The notes: a model not told the origin generated them from the letters alone. Shown: positions 10,949-22,815, numbered from the stretch's first letter. The stretch is 64,000 bases of DNA from Stomoxys calcitrans (GCF_963082655.1 NC_081555.1:92209819-92273818), one strand, 5' to 3'. Numbers and translations are program-made.

Positions 10949-11820
10949 CGGGACCGCTATAGCCCCATATAAACCAATCCCCCGATTTGACTTCTTAAGC
11001 CCCTAGAAGCCTCAATTTTCATCAGATGTGCCTGAAATTTGGAATAAAGACTTGTGTTATGACTTCCAACATCCATGCCAAATACGATGTTAGTCTGCCT
11101 ATAACCTGATAGATCCCTATATAAACTGATCCGCGGATTTGACTTCTTGAGCCCCTAGAAGCCTCAATTTTCATCCGATTTGGCTGAAATAGGGAATAAG
11201 GACTTGTGTTATGACTTCCAATATCCATGCAAAGTGTGATCCAAATCGGTCTATAAACAGATTTAGCCCCCATATAAACCGATCCTTGGATTTGACTTCT
11301 TAATCCCCTAGAAGCCTTCATTTTCACCAGATGTGGTTGAAATTTGAACCCTAAACCTATCGTATGACTTACAACATCAGTGTCAAGTTTTATCCGAATC
11401 GGCCAATATGATGATATAGGCCCCCTAAGTACCGATATCCCGATATGACTTCTTGAGACCATTGAAGCCTCAATCAATTCCAGATGTAATTGCTAGGTTG
11501 CCCAAAAAGTAATTGCGGATTTTTTAAAAGAAAGTAAATGCATTTTTAATAAAACTTAGAATGAACTTTAATCAAATATACCTTTTTTACACTTTTTTTC
11601 TAAAGCAAGTTAAAAGTAACAGCTGATAACTGACAGAAGAAAGAATGCAATTACAGAGTCACAAGCTGTGAAAAAAATTGTCAACGCCGATTATATGAAA
11701 AATCCGCAATTACTTTTTGGGCAACCCAATACAAACTCAGTAACGGTACATTTTTAGCGGAATCTATGGTTGTGGGTAGCCAAGATTCGGCCTGGCTGAA
11801 CTCTTCACTTTTTCACTTGT
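10949..11820 (+). mobile_element. HINE core and 3' end, interrupted by MITE
   Basis: Units with 'gatttgacttcttgagcccctagaagcc' recur at about 10984, 11136, 11289 and 11442 (152, 153, 153 bp). After a nested MITE (11496-11729) the element ends with 'ggtagccaagattcggcctggctgaac...cttcactttttcacttgttt', a decayed version of the family terminus. The 151-aa minus frame at 11022-11477 is a translation of the satellite. Confidence 0.7.
11496..11729 (+). mobile_element. Mariner-type MITE (copy 1 of 3)
   Basis: Termini 'ggttgcccaaaaagtaattg' and its inverted partner, flanked by TA. The interior has no coding capacity and includes 'ctgataactgacagaagaaagaatgcaattacagagtcacaagctgtg'. The same element is at 38478-38691 and 59872-60103. 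TA duplication and TIR style point to the Tc1/mariner superfamily. Confidence 0.8.
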
Positions 11821-12465
11821 TTTTATTTATTTTTTGCTAATTTATTTAATAGTGATACCTCAGGGCATGTTGCACACCCTGAGGTACTTCTTTGTTGTAA
11901 CTTCATTTAATCATGCACATTTAATTTGTTGTTTTAGTTCTCCATCTTTAATGACTAGCATTCCTAGTATCTTGGGGATTACATTAAATAGACGATTTAA
12001 AACTAACAGTCCCTGGGAGCTTGTGGCACATACTCAAGCACAGGTGATAGATTACTAAAATCATTATCACCGTTTACCTTTATTAAACACCCCCTTCTAT
12101 CGTATAATCCTTCTACTGTGCTCCCTTAACTATCCTTTAACCCATTTAATAAAATAAGGGATAAAATTGTTCACTTTTATGTTGACAACAGCGATAACTA
12201 TTTTTAAACGGGTTTATGTTTTAATTAAAATTGATCTAGAAAAAATAGTTTGACATTTTATGGAGAAATTTATTGACAATTTAAAGCCTATGATATTACA
12301 TGTGTTGGCTGTGTTTGTCAATACACCAACTCTTAGTTATAATTCTGAGAGCGTTGTGTTGTATCACACTTGAGTGTGTGTGCTACAATAAGTAGTCTGA
12401 AAGTCCACAGACACAGTAACACATATTCAACATCCATTCGTCCATTCGTCCAGCCATCCATCTAT
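11821..12465. other. No recognisable gene
   Basis: AT-rich sequence. 'cctcagggcatgttgcacaccctgagg' near 11859-11885 can form an imperfect hairpin. A 74-codon plus frame (11834-12058) has no recognisable features. Nothing else stands out. Confidence 0.45.
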
Positions 12466-13085
12466 TCATTTGGCCAGTTCAATGGTTCGTTTATTCTTCT
12501 TTAGTCCGTTCAACATATTCCCTGCCATTTCCCCTTGATAGCTTGTATTTTTATTAGGGATGTCAATTGTGATATGAATTCGCCGGAGGTTGTTGGGGAA
12601 ATTGTGTCTGAGTCTGCTGAACCACGTTTCCTTATAACGCAGCCTTAGCCCGTAATGAATATGTGAGAGAGGCGAATGAATATCAGTTATCGAGATCGAG
12701 GGAAGATCTGCACCAACTCCCGCGAGTAAATCCGCCTTCTCGTTACCTGTCACCAGAGACCCAACCCAGGGTCACCCTGTGGTGCCTGTGTAGTTGCCCC
12801 AGAGAGTGACGACATCGATACAGCGATTTTGATGCTATGGTCGCACCCATAAAAGCCTTTAACGCCTCCTGCTGACTATCACTAAATATGCAAATACCCT
12901 TAGACCAACCAGTTCTGGGGTCCACCATGCCGGTCGTTGTTTGACCCTTGGCTTGGCACTAGGACATGTTAACACAAGCGAGTCATTCAGGGCCTTCGTA
13001 GTCCGCTTAACCACTATTTCTATATGCTCCGTAGTTTCTACTTCCTTTTCTGGTCTAGAAGAGATAGACGTGCAGAATTTGTGCC
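12466..13085 (-). pseudogene. LOA-like LINE remnant: linker fused to RNase H
   Basis: Minus strand. 13085-12880 matches the post-endonuclease linker of the LOA-like elements elsewhere in the window ('LVLTCPSAKPRVKQRP-WWTPELVGL'). It then jumps directly to an RNase H end: 'ICIFSDSQQEALKAF' and 'HHRVTLGWVSGDR', then after a frameshift near 12750 'TGNEKADLLAGVGAD'. RNase H next to such a LINE fits the I/LOA group. The whole RT is deleted. Confidence 0.65.
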
Positions 13086-13154
13086 GAAATTTAAATTTCA
13101 GCTATATCGAATAAGAAATGCGGCTTTATATATCACTTCATCGGACAGCGTATG

Positions 13155-13470
13155 TAAAATTGCAAAATTTTGCCCATGAACATTCCTCTAAGGAATAGGG
13201 CCAAACTTCTCACATATCAATGAGTGCAGTCCTATTCAAGTTTAAGCTCAATGATAAGGGGCCTCCTTTTAATAGCCGAGTCCGAACGGCGTGCCGCAGT
13301 GAGACACCTCTTTGGAGAGAAGTGTTACATGGCATAGTACCTCAGAAATGTTGCCAGCATTAGGAAGGGGAAAACCACCGCTGAAAATTTTTTCTGTTGG
13401 TCTCGCCAGGATTCGAACCTAGGCGTTCAGCGTCATAGGCGGACATGCTAACCTCTGCGCTACGGTGGCC
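13155..13470 (-). mobile_element. tRNA-derived SINE, copy 1 (complete head)
   Basis: Read on the minus strand the 5' head carries an RNA polymerase III A box TAGCGCAGAGG (plus 13452-13462) and a B box GGTTCGAATCC (plus 13409-13419), as in a tRNA gene but without a good cloverleaf. The body includes 'caaagaggtgtc-cactg-ggcac-ccgttcggactcggct' and ends in A/T-rich sequence near 13155. The same body is seen at 13708-14000, 26778-26995 and 33545-33775, so it is a dispersed family. Confidence 0.75.
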
Positions 13471-13707
13471 GGGGGCAGGGTATGTATTAGAAGAAAATTG
13501 AAGAATAAATAGTCAATATAATTTTTAAGGAGAGGGAGCGGAGAGAAAAAAATTGCTGGAGCGGAAAATTTTTTGGCGGAGCGGGATCGGGCTTAGCGGA
13601 AAAAAGATACCCGCTCCAGATCCCTGAACCTTACCTACTGTGATTCAATAGAGGGAACAAGGACATAGGATTTTTGAGGTTTCTTTTTATATCCCAGAGA
13701 ATTCATG
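13471..13707. other. Purine-rich spacer between two SINEs
   Basis: G/A-rich, with several 'ggagcgg' / 'gcggagcggg' motifs and 'agatacccgctccagatccctgaacc' near 13605. It looks like a fragment of another repeat, but I cannot name it. Confidence 0.4.
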
Positions 13708-14000
13708 ACTTGGCCTATGACGCTTAACGTCTGAGTTCGAATCCTGGCGAGACCATCAGAAAAAAATGTCAGCGGTGGTTTTCCCCTCCTAATGCTGGCA
13801 ACATTTGTGAGGTACTATGCCATGTAAGGCTTCTCTCCAAAGAGGTGTCGCACTGCGGCACGTCGTTCGGACTCGGCTATAAAAAGGAGGCCACTTATCT
13901 TTGATCTTAAACTTGAAACGGACTACACTCATTGATTGCTATGTGAAAAGTTTGCCTCTGTTCCTTAGTAAAATGTGGGCAAAATTTGCATTTGCATAGG
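13708..14000 (+). mobile_element. tRNA-derived SINE, copy 2 (5' truncated)
   Basis: Plus-strand copy beginning inside the tRNA-like head ('gacttggcctatgacgcttaacgtctgagttcgaatcctggcgag'), so the A box is missing and the B box is mutated (gagttcgaatcc). The body matches copy 1 closely. The two copies are head to head about 240 bp apart, making a large inverted repeat. Confidence 0.75.
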
Positions 14001-14032
14001 ATCTTCTGTAGCCTTTTAGCTTTTGACTTATT

Positions 14033-15511
14033 TTTATACCCTCCACCATAAGATGGGGGGTATACTAATTTCGTCATTCTGTTTGTAACTACTCGAAATA
14101 TTCGTCTGAGACCCCATAAAGTATATATATTCTTGATCGTCGCGATATTCTATGTCGATCTAGCCATGTCCGTCCGTCTGTCCGTCCGTCCGTCCGTCCG
14201 TCCGTCTGTCTGTCGAAAGCACGCTAACTTCCGAAGGAGTAAAGCTAGCCGCTTGAAATTTTGCACAAATACTTCTTATTAGTGTAGGTCGGTTGGTATT
14301 GTAAATGGGCCATATCGGTCCATGTTTTGATATAGCTGCCATATAAACCGATCTTGGGTCTTGACTTCTTGAGCCTCTAGAGTGCGCAATTCTTATCCGA
14401 TTGGAATGAAATTTTGCACGACGTGTTTTGTTATGATATCCAACAACTGCGCCAAGTATAGTTCAAATCGGTCCATAACCTGATATAGCTGCCATATAAA
14501 CCGATCTTGGGTCTTGACTTCTTGACCCTCTAGCGTGCGCAATTCTTATCCGATCAGAATGAAATTTTGCACGACGTGTTTTGCTATGATATCCAACAAC
14601 AGTGCCAAGTATGGTTGAAATCGGTCCATAACCTGATATGGTTGCCATATAAATCGATCTTGGGTCTTGAATTCTTGAGCCTCTAGAGGGCGCAATTCTT
14701 ATCCGATTTGAATGAATTTTGGCACTACGTGTTTTGTTATGATATCCAATAACTGTGCCAAGTATGGTTCAAATCGATCTATAACCTGATATAGCTGCCA
14801 TATAAACCGATCTTGGGTCTTGACTTCTTGAACCTCTAGAGGGCACAATTCTTATCCGATTTGAATTAATTTTTGCACGAAGTATTTCGTTATGATATCC
14901 AACAACTGTGCCAAATATGGTTAAAATTGGTTCATAACCTGATATAGCTGTCATATAAACAGATCTGGGAATTTGACTTCTTGAGCTTCTAGAGGGCGCA
15001 ATTCCTATCCGATTTGGCATGACGTTTTTTATTTTTACTTTCAACAACTGTGTCAAATAAGGTTCAAATCGGTTCATAACCTGATATAGCTGCCATATAT
15101 ACCGATCTGGGATCTTGACCCCTAGAGGTTCCAATTATTATCCGATATGCCTGAAATTTTGTACGACGGATCCTCCCATGACCATCAACAAACGTGTTTA
15201 TTATGGTCTGAATCGGTCTATAACCCGATACAGATCCCATATAAATCGTTCTCTCTATTTTACTTCGTGAGCCCCAATGGGCGCAATTCTTATACGAATT
15301 GGCTGAAATTTTACACAGGTCTCCAACATATAATTTAATTGTGGTCCGAACCGGACCATATCTTGATATCGTTTTAATAGCAGAGCAACTCTTTTCTTAT
15401 ATCCTTTTTTGCCTAAGAAGAGATGCCGGGAAAAGAACTCGACAAATGCGATCCATGGTGGAGGGTATATAAGATTCGGCCCGGCCGAACTTAGCACGCT
15501 TTTACTTGTTC
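14033..15511 (+). mobile_element. Complete HINE with 153-bp core array
   Basis: Left end 'tttttataccctccaccataagatggggggtatactaatttcgtcattctgtttgtaac', then a (GTCC/GTCT)n tract at about 14168-14215, then 'cgaaagcacgctaacttccgaaggag'. Tandem units follow; 'gtcttga' recurs at 14358, 14511, 14664 and 14817, exactly 153 bp apart. Right end 'atggtggagggtatataagattcggcccggccgaacttagcacgcttttacttgtt'. The ends carry subterminal inverted repeats (taccctccacca / tggtggagggta), and ttcggcccggccgaa near the 3' end is a perfect hairpin. This is the plan described for DINE-1/HINE non-autonomous Helentrons. It encodes no protein. Confidence 0.65.
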
Positions 15512-16090
15512 ATTTTATTTTTTTTTATTTTTCATTTTATTTTTTTATTGTTTCATGTAATCTAATTTACATGGCTGCTCTCTTATTGCCATCCCTAAAA
15601 TTTACGTCAAAAGCTTGTTTTATTTTTGTTACACTTGAGTGAGCGACCAACTTTACTGCCTCCCTGCCGGCAGCACACATTGCCACGCTTTCCGTTGCCA
15701 CAGACTCTTAAACACACATGCATCAGTGAACACCACACCAGACCCATAGTCCGTCTATTACCACGAAAGGGTCATTGGTGCAAGAGTGTATGTGTGTGTG
15801 TGTGTGTGAGTGTTAAGCCTTCCGTTTGTTTCAGAATTGACCAGCACTTGGGGTTGTTGACCAATTGCTAAGGACATTACTTTGTTTTGTAGATAAAGTC
15901 CCCTTATAGTCACTCACTTCAACACCTTTGAAAGCTCTTCTAATGGGGGGTGACACATATTCATTGAATTGCACGTGTATTGAAGAGACGATGGTTGTAT
16001 AAATTAAACCTCGTTGGTTGTATAAATTAAACCGTCTCACTTTTATTACAAAATGAAGCAATGAACTAAAGAAAAAATTAAAAAAAAAAA
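15512..16090. other. No recognisable gene; T-rich start, (TG)n microsatellite
   Basis: T-rich to about 15620, then mixed-composition sequence with a (TG)n microsatellite at about 15787-15810. 'gttgtataaattaaac' occurs twice near 15990-16030. Small frames here lack recognisable features. Confidence 0.5.
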
Positions 16091-16092
16091 AA

Positions 16093-16322
16093 CAAGTAAA
16101 AGCACATCAAGTTCTGTCGTGCCCAACTTTGGCTATCCACCACCATGGATATATTTATTAACCTATTTTATCACAACTCTACCATATCTATGGCAACATT
16201 CAAATATAGGCCGATCTGGATCATATTTGATTCGGGTGCCGAAAAGCTTTATTTATACAAGGCACGTTTCAAATTTCAGCAGATTCGGACATCGAAAATT
16301 GGTCGGTAAATGCGGCTGTTAT
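16093..16322 (-). mobile_element. HINE end fragment, truncated by RTE copy B
   Basis: Begins 'aacaagtaaaagcacatcaagttctgtcgtgcccaactttggctatccaccaccatggat', the inverted right terminus of the HINE family, and continues into a core unit that stops at the RTE tail at 16323. Confidence 0.6.
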
Positions 16323-18618
16323 TGGCTTACTTACTTTACTTTAATTGGCTATGACAGAACATTTGTTCCATTAGCCGCACGTAGAATAGCGTTCCAAGCG
16401 CCTCGATCTTCTGCGCTCATTCTAAAATCTCTGACACCAAGTTTCGAGGTGTCTCCCACAACTTGATCTTTCCATCGGGCTTTTGGCCTTCCGGTTTGCG
16501 TGTACCACCGTGTTTGCCTACAAAAGACTTCTTTGCTGGAGCTTCTTCATCCGTGCTGACAACATGACCTCGCCAACGCAGCCTTGTCTTTTGATGCGTG
16601 TAACTATGCTATCGTCGTCATACAGCTCGTGGTTCATACGACGCCTATATTCTCCGCTAACACAAACTGGTCCATATATTTTACGAAGAATCTTGCTCTC
16701 AAATACTCCAAGCACTGCCTCATCTGCTTTCACAAGTACCCTGCAAGTCAACAAAGAGATAGTAGGTGTTGATTTGTCCTTCTCGGGTCTTTTCCAGGAT
16801 TTGGCGCAGTGTGAATATCTGGTCTGGGGCGGATTTACCAGGCTGAAAGCCGCATTGGTAAGGCCCAATTATCTCATTGACTTTAGGTTTAAATCTTTCG
16901 CACAGTACGAGAGTATCTTGTATGCGATGGGGAGGAGACTTATACGTCTGTAGTTGGCACATTCCTTCTTCTCTCCTTTCTTGTGTACGGGACATAGTAT
17001 GCTGAGGTTCCAATCATCGGGTATGCGTTCTTCTAGCCAGATTGCGCAGATAGGCTGATGCATACGCCTTATCAGCGGGTCGCCTCCGGTCATAAATAAT
17101 TCAGCGGGTAACTCGTCGGCTCCTGCTGCCTTGTTGTTCTTCAGCCGGGCCATTGCTATTTGCACCTTATTCTGACTAGGTGGTAAACATTCTATACTAT
17201 CATCAGAGATTGATTCCGCGATATCCTCTTCGCCGCCATCGTCGGACACTAGCAGTTGGGTAAAATGTTCTTTCCATATCCTCAACATGCTATCTGTGTC
17301 AGTTACCAGATTTGCTTCTTTGTCTCTGCAGGAGGATGTGCCTGCACCAAAGCCATCGGTTTGATGTATTATTCTTGGATAGAATTTCCGGACTTCATTC
17401 TGACTCCTGAACATCTCAATTTGCTCACACTCACGTCTTTCCATTTCCTTTTTCTTTCTGGGGAATAGACGTTTCTCTTTTCTCCTTTTGCTTTATATGC
17501 CGTATTCTTGGCTTCAGTAGCATCATGACACTCTTGGTCGTACCATGAGTTTCTTGTGGAAGGTTTCCGGTACCCAAGTACGGATTTCGCAGCATTTTCC
17601 ATGGAGTGGGCAATAGTTTGCCACTGCGCCATTATATCATCGAAACAAGGTGTGCTTCCATCAAGCAGTTGGGTCAGTCGAGTGGAGTATGCCGCTGCCA
17701 TCTGTTGTGTTTGCAACTTTTCAATGTCCAGCTTCCGTGCAGTGTCAGATCGTACTTTCCTCGCCATGTTCAAGCGGGTGCGAACCTTTGCTGCAACGAG
17801 GTAATGATCCGAATCTATCGCTCCACGGATCGATGGTACATCTAACGCGCTGGATGAATGCCTTCCATCTATCACAACGTGATCAATTTGGTTTCTCATG
17901 TTTTGATCGGGTGACAGCCATGTGGCTTTGTGAATATTTTTATGTTGAAATCTGGTGCTACTAACTACCATGTTTTTTGCCGCGGCGAAATCTATCAGCC
18001 TCAACCCATTACTGGACGTTATCTCGTGGAGGCTAAACTTTCCGACTGTTGGACCAAAAATGTCTTCCTTCCCTATTTTCGCATTAAAATCTCCCAGAAC
18101 GATTTTAATATCATGTGCGGGGCAGCGGTCATATTCTCTCTCTAGGCGCTCGTAGAAAATATCCTTGGTCTGCTCGTCTTTGTCTTCCGTCGGGGCATGG
18201 GCACAAATAAGACTGATGTTGAAGAATTTGGCTTTTATGCGGATTGTGGCTAGCCTCTCATCCACCGGAGTAAAGCTGGAGACTAGGTGTTTCAGTCTTT
18301 GACTAACCACAAATCCGCAGCCAAATTCATGCCTCGTGTTATGGCAGCTATAGTATAGTTCGTCACCGTTTGGTGTTGTAGTGACGCCATTCCCAGTCCA
18401 TCGCACTTTCTGTAAGGCGGTTATATCTGCCTTGTACTTCTGTAATACATCCGCCAGCGCGTATACTGCAACTTCTCAATAAAGAGTGCGGACATTCCAG
18501 GTGCAGATCCGCAAATCATGGTCCTTTTTTCAGCTAAGCTTCCCGTGATAACGATGGGCACCACACAAGTCGGGGCCCATATTTCCAGCCTGTGTGGTGC
18601 TCATAGTCATCCCGTATC
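16323..18618 (-). mobile_element. RTE-clade retrotransposon, copy B (internally deleted)
   Basis: Same family as 7299-10948. Minus strand: 5' region with 'cagctaagcttcccgtgataac' (18530), endonuclease 18500-17650, linker, RT start ('LKNNKAAGADELPAELFMTG', 'YQCGFQPGKSAPDQIF'), then at about 16742 a deletion fuses 'NTYYLFVDLQG' to the thumb/C-terminal part ('RVLVKADEAVLGVFESKIL'). RT boxes B and C, including YADD, are gone. The 3' tail (plus 'ttacttactttacttt') is intact. Inactive. Confidence 0.8.
17369..18520 (-). pseudogene. RTE endonuclease (APE/EEP) domain, copy B
   Basis: Reads 'DLRICTWNVRTLY', stop, 'EVAVYALADVLQKYKADIT' and 'ALQKVRWTGNG', then a 345-codon open frame from 18406 with 'ICAHAPTEDKDEQTKDIFY', 'IKIVLGDFNAKIG', 'NQIDHVVIDGRH' and 'DSDHYLVAAKVRTRLN'. 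The Asn, GDFN and SDH catalytic motifs of APE-like endonucleases remain, but the conserved Glu is Lys (LQKVRW; copy A has LQEVR) and a stop interrupts the N-terminus. The open part is therefore an accident of recent decay. Confidence 0.8.
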
Positions 18619-19600
18619 GGCCATATATATACATCTCCCGATTTTCACTCCTAGAACCACTGCAAGCTCATTTATTCACCAATCTTCCCGAAATTTTGTA
18701 CAACGCTTTCCTCGACAACTTCCACAATGTCTATAGGGTTTGGTCGAAATCGGATCAGATTTAGATACAGCTCCCATATATATGTTCGTCCGATTTGCTG
18801 TTATAATGCAATAAAATGGCCATTTGTTAACCGATTCTGTCGAAATTTGGCACGAAGGATTTTCTTGGAAATCGGTTCAGATTTATATAAAGCTCTCATA
18901 TATATACATGTCCCGATTTTCACTCCTACAGCCACTGCAAGCGTATTTAGTGACCAATCTTCCTGAAATTTTGTACAACGCTTTCCTCGACAACTTCCAC
19001 AATGTCTTTAAAGGTTAGTCGAAATCGGTTCAGATTTAGATATAGCTGCCATATATATGTTCGTCCGATTTGCTGTTATAATGCAATAAAATGGTCATTT
19101 GTTAACCGGTTCTTTCAAAATTTGGCAGGAAGGATTTTCTCTTGACTCTCGACATTACTGGTGCTTTTCATGAAAATCGGTTCAGATTTAGATATAGCTC
19201 TCATATATATATATCTTCCGATTTTCAATCCTAGAGCCTCTGCAAACGCATTTTTTGACCAATCTTGCCAAAACTTTACACAACGATTTCCCCAACCACT
19301 ACCACATTATTTGAGAAGTTTGTTCGAAATCGGTTCAGATTAAGATAAAGCTCCCATATATATGTTCGTCCGATTTTAAAAAATTTTGCTATAAGATGCT
19401 CATTTGTTAACCGATTCTCTCGAAATTTGGCAGGAAGGATTTTCTTATGACTCTCGACATTGCTGGTGAATTTCAAAGAAATCGGCTCAGATTTAAATAT
19501 AGCTGTCATATATGTATATAGCCCGATTTCCACTCCAAGAGTGGATCCGCTGCAAGCGCATTTTTTGATCAATCTTGTTTTTTGCTAATTTTAAGGCAGC
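18619..19600 (+). repeat. 153-bp tandem array, including duplication copy 2
   Basis: Continues the satellite of 1-640. Units carry 'gaaatcggttcagattta-ata-agctc-catatatat' and 'gttcgtccgatttgctgttataatgcaataaaatgg'. 18619-18951 is array outside the comparable part of the window; 18952 onward equals position 1 onward. No gene. Confidence 0.75.
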
Positions 19601-21027
19601 CAGCCTAATAAAAATTTCTTGTGTCTTGTTTTACAAGCATTACATGCAAAAATAACGGGACGAAAGGAAGTAAACATTGTTGAACTAAATAAATTTTTTT
19701 TATAGATTTTCTACTACTCTCTGGACTTATTGCAATTAATTACAGTAAAGTGGGCCACACGGCTTAAAAAACAGCGAGATATTTGTGTTGAAGGCATTGT
19801 TTAATTTAAGTATTATATTTTACTTAATTTAAAATTTATTACTTAACACATAGTACGTATATACTTTTTTCATTTTTTCTTTACAGGTCAGTATGCAACT
19901 ATTGCTTAGGTAAACCTGGTCTACTGTAAGTAATCAACAATTGTATTTGTATCAATAATGGGAAATTTACTCTCGCATTTATCACAAGAATCAAATTTTG
20001 TCCCAATACTTGTTTTTGTATTGCATTATTGGTTGGTGTATCACAGAGATGTATATCACAGAGATGTATTTATAAAAATTGTGTGTTTGAGTGTTATGTT
20101 GCTCATAAGTGTGTGTACCTTGAGTAATCTCTCTTACTGCTTATGATCTTCAAACTATGGAAATCCATAGTCAGCTGCTCATTAAAATTGTCTGAACTAC
20201 TGTGCCATTGTTGGGACGGGGGGTGTTTTTAATCTGATTATAAACATAAACATGACATGTCTTTCTTGAGCTGTGGTGGCTGTTTTGTTGTCGTCCTCAT
20301 CATTGTGGAAGCTTTTATTGTTTTTCTGATGACAATGTGCTCCACTAAACTGTGGTACTTCCAAGAAGTTGTTTTTGCCATCCCAGCTGCAGCTATGATT
20401 GTTTGTTATCATCTACAACGACGACGACGACGACAATGACAATGAGGATGTTCATGCTGATGGAGACGATGACGATGTGGATTCTGTTGTGATGCTACTG
20501 ACGGATAGTTAAGTTAAATGAAGTGTCACAATACGGAAGTGTTTTGTTTCTTCTTTCAAAAAATTTTTTATACCCTTCACCATTGGAAGGGGGTATACTA
20601 ATCTAGTCATTTCAGTTGTAACACCTCGAAATATTGGTCCATAAAGTAGGATTATGGATTAAATGAAAACAAGTAAAAAGGCATTAAGTTCGGCTGGTTA
20701 TATGTAAACAACCTTTCATTAAAATCCGGTGAAAATTGCATATCTTATGCCCCATAGCGATATATCAAAATATATTCCGATTTGGACCAAAACAAATAAG
20801 TAAAAGTCTTTTTAGTAGCTATATCTAAAAATAAACCGCCTGAATCATATACGACACGGATGTCAAAAAGCCTAATATAAGTCACTGTGTGAAATTTCGT
20901 CGAAATCGGATAATAAATGAGCCTTGTATGGGCCCAAAACATTAAATCGAGATATCGGTCTATATGGCAGCTATATCCAAATCTGGACCGATCTGAGCCA
21001 AATTGAAGAAGGATGTCAAAAGGCCTA
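18952..21027 (+). repeat. Segmental duplication, copy 2
   Basis: Matches 1-2159. The non-repeat portion (about 19600-20560) is nearly identical to 640-1600, including 'tttctttacaggtcagtatgcaactattgcttag' and the CGA triplet run near 20418-20435. It then enters the HINE at 20569-22815, which diverges more from copy 1. It shows small deletions relative to copy 1 near 20017 and 20145 and an 11-bp extra near 20455. Confidence 0.85.
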
Positions 21028-22815
21028 ACTCAACTCACTGTCCTAAGTTTCGGACAATAAATGCGCTTTTTATGGCCCCTAAACCTAAAACCGAGAGATC
21101 GTTCTATAATGCAGCTATATCCAAATCTGGACCGATCTGTGGCATATTACAGAAGTATATCAAGGGGCTTAACTTAACAAAATGTCCCAAACTTCGGCGA
21201 CATCGGACAGTATATGGGCCTTTTATGGGTCCAAAACTTTAAATCGAGGGATCGGTCTATATGTCAGCTATATCCAAATCTGATCCGATCTGTGCCAAAT
21301 TAAATAAAGATTTTGAAAGGCCTAACACAACTCACTGTGCCAAATTTCATCAAAATCGGATAATAAATGTGGCTTTTATGGGCCAAAGGCCTTAAATCGG
21401 AGGATCGGTCTATATGGCAGCTATATACAAATCTGCACCGATCTAGGCCAAATTGACGAAGGATGTCGAAGGGCCTAACACAACTCACTGTCCCAAATTT
21501 CAGTAAAATCGGATAATAATTTAAGAACGATTTTGAAAGGCCTAACAAAACCCATTGTCCCAAATTTCAACAAAATTGGATAAAAATATGGCTTTTATGG
21601 GCCTAAGTCCCTAAATCGGCAGATCGGTCTATATGGGGGCTATAGACCGATCTGGGCCAAATTGACGAAGGATGTCGAAGGGCCTATCACAACTCACTGT
21701 CCCAAATTTCAGCAAAATCGGATAATAAATGCGCCTTTTATGTGCCCAAAACCTTAAATCGAGGGATCGGTCCATATGGCAGCTATATCAAAATCTGGAC
21801 CGATCTGGGCCAAATTGACGAAGGATGTCGAAGGGCTCAACGCAACTCACTGTCCCAAATTTCAGCAAAATCGGATAATAAATGTGGCTTTTATGGGCCT
21901 AAGACCATAAATCGGAAGATCGGTCTATATGGCAGCTATATCCAAATTTCGACCGATCTAGACCAAATTGACGAAGGAAGTCGAAGGGCTCAACGCAACT
22001 CACTGTCCCAAATTTCAGCTAAATCGGATAATAAATGTGGCTTTTATGGGCCTAAGACCATAAATCGGAGGATCGGTCTATATGGCAGCTGTATCCAAAT
22101 TTTAACCGATCTGGGCCAAATTGACGAAGGATGTCGAAGGGCTCAACGCAACTCACTGTCACAAATTTCAGCAAAATCAGATAATAAATTCGCCTTTTAT
22201 GTCCACAAAACCTTAAATCGAGGGATTGGTCTATATGGCAGGTATATCCAAATCTGATCCGATCTGTGCAAAATTAAAGAACGATTTTGAAAGCTCTAAC
22301 ACAACCCATTGTCCCAAATTTCATCAAAGTCGGATAATAAATATGGCTTTTATGAGCCTAAGACCCTAAAGCGGAGGATCGGTCCATATGGCAGCTATAT
22401 CCAAATCTGGATCGATCTGGGCCAAATTGACGAAGGATGTCGAAGGGCCTAACACAACTCATTGTCCCAAATTTCAGCAAAATCGGATAATAAGTGTGAC
22501 TTTTATTGGCCTAAGAGCCTATATCGGCATATTGGTCTTTATGGAGGCTATATCAAGATATAGTCCGGTATAGCCTATCTTCGAACTTAACCTGCTTATG
22601 GACAAAAAAAGAATCTGTGAAGTGTTTCAGCTCAATATCTCTATTTTTAAAGACTGTAGCGTGATTTCAACAGATGGACTGACAGACACACGGACATCGT
22701 TCAATCGTCTTGGAATTTTACAGAGATCCGAAATATATAGACTTTGTAGGGTCGGAAATTGATATTTCGATGTTTTGCAAACGGAATGACCATTCTACGG
22801 TGGTGGGTATAAAAT
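20669..22815 (-). mobile_element. Complete HINE (reverse orientation) with long core array
   Basis: Starts 'aacaagtaaaaaggcattaagttcggctgg' and ends 'tctacggtggtgggtataaaa', the two family termini in reverse. The core has about ten units with 'gatcggtctatatggcagctatatccaaatctg' and 'acaactcactgtcccaaatttcagcaaaatcggataataaat'; spacings are mostly 153 bp (21251-21404, 21766-21919-22072) with some 143. The 171-codon plus frame at 21742-22257 is three translated satellite units. Confidence 0.7.

Noticed and set aside
21742..22257. 171-codon plus frame with internal protein repeats
   Set aside because: It is the 153-bp satellite translated; 153 is a multiple of 3, so units stay in frame and mimic a repeat protein. 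Same for 29680-30150, 11022-11477 and 37426-37716.
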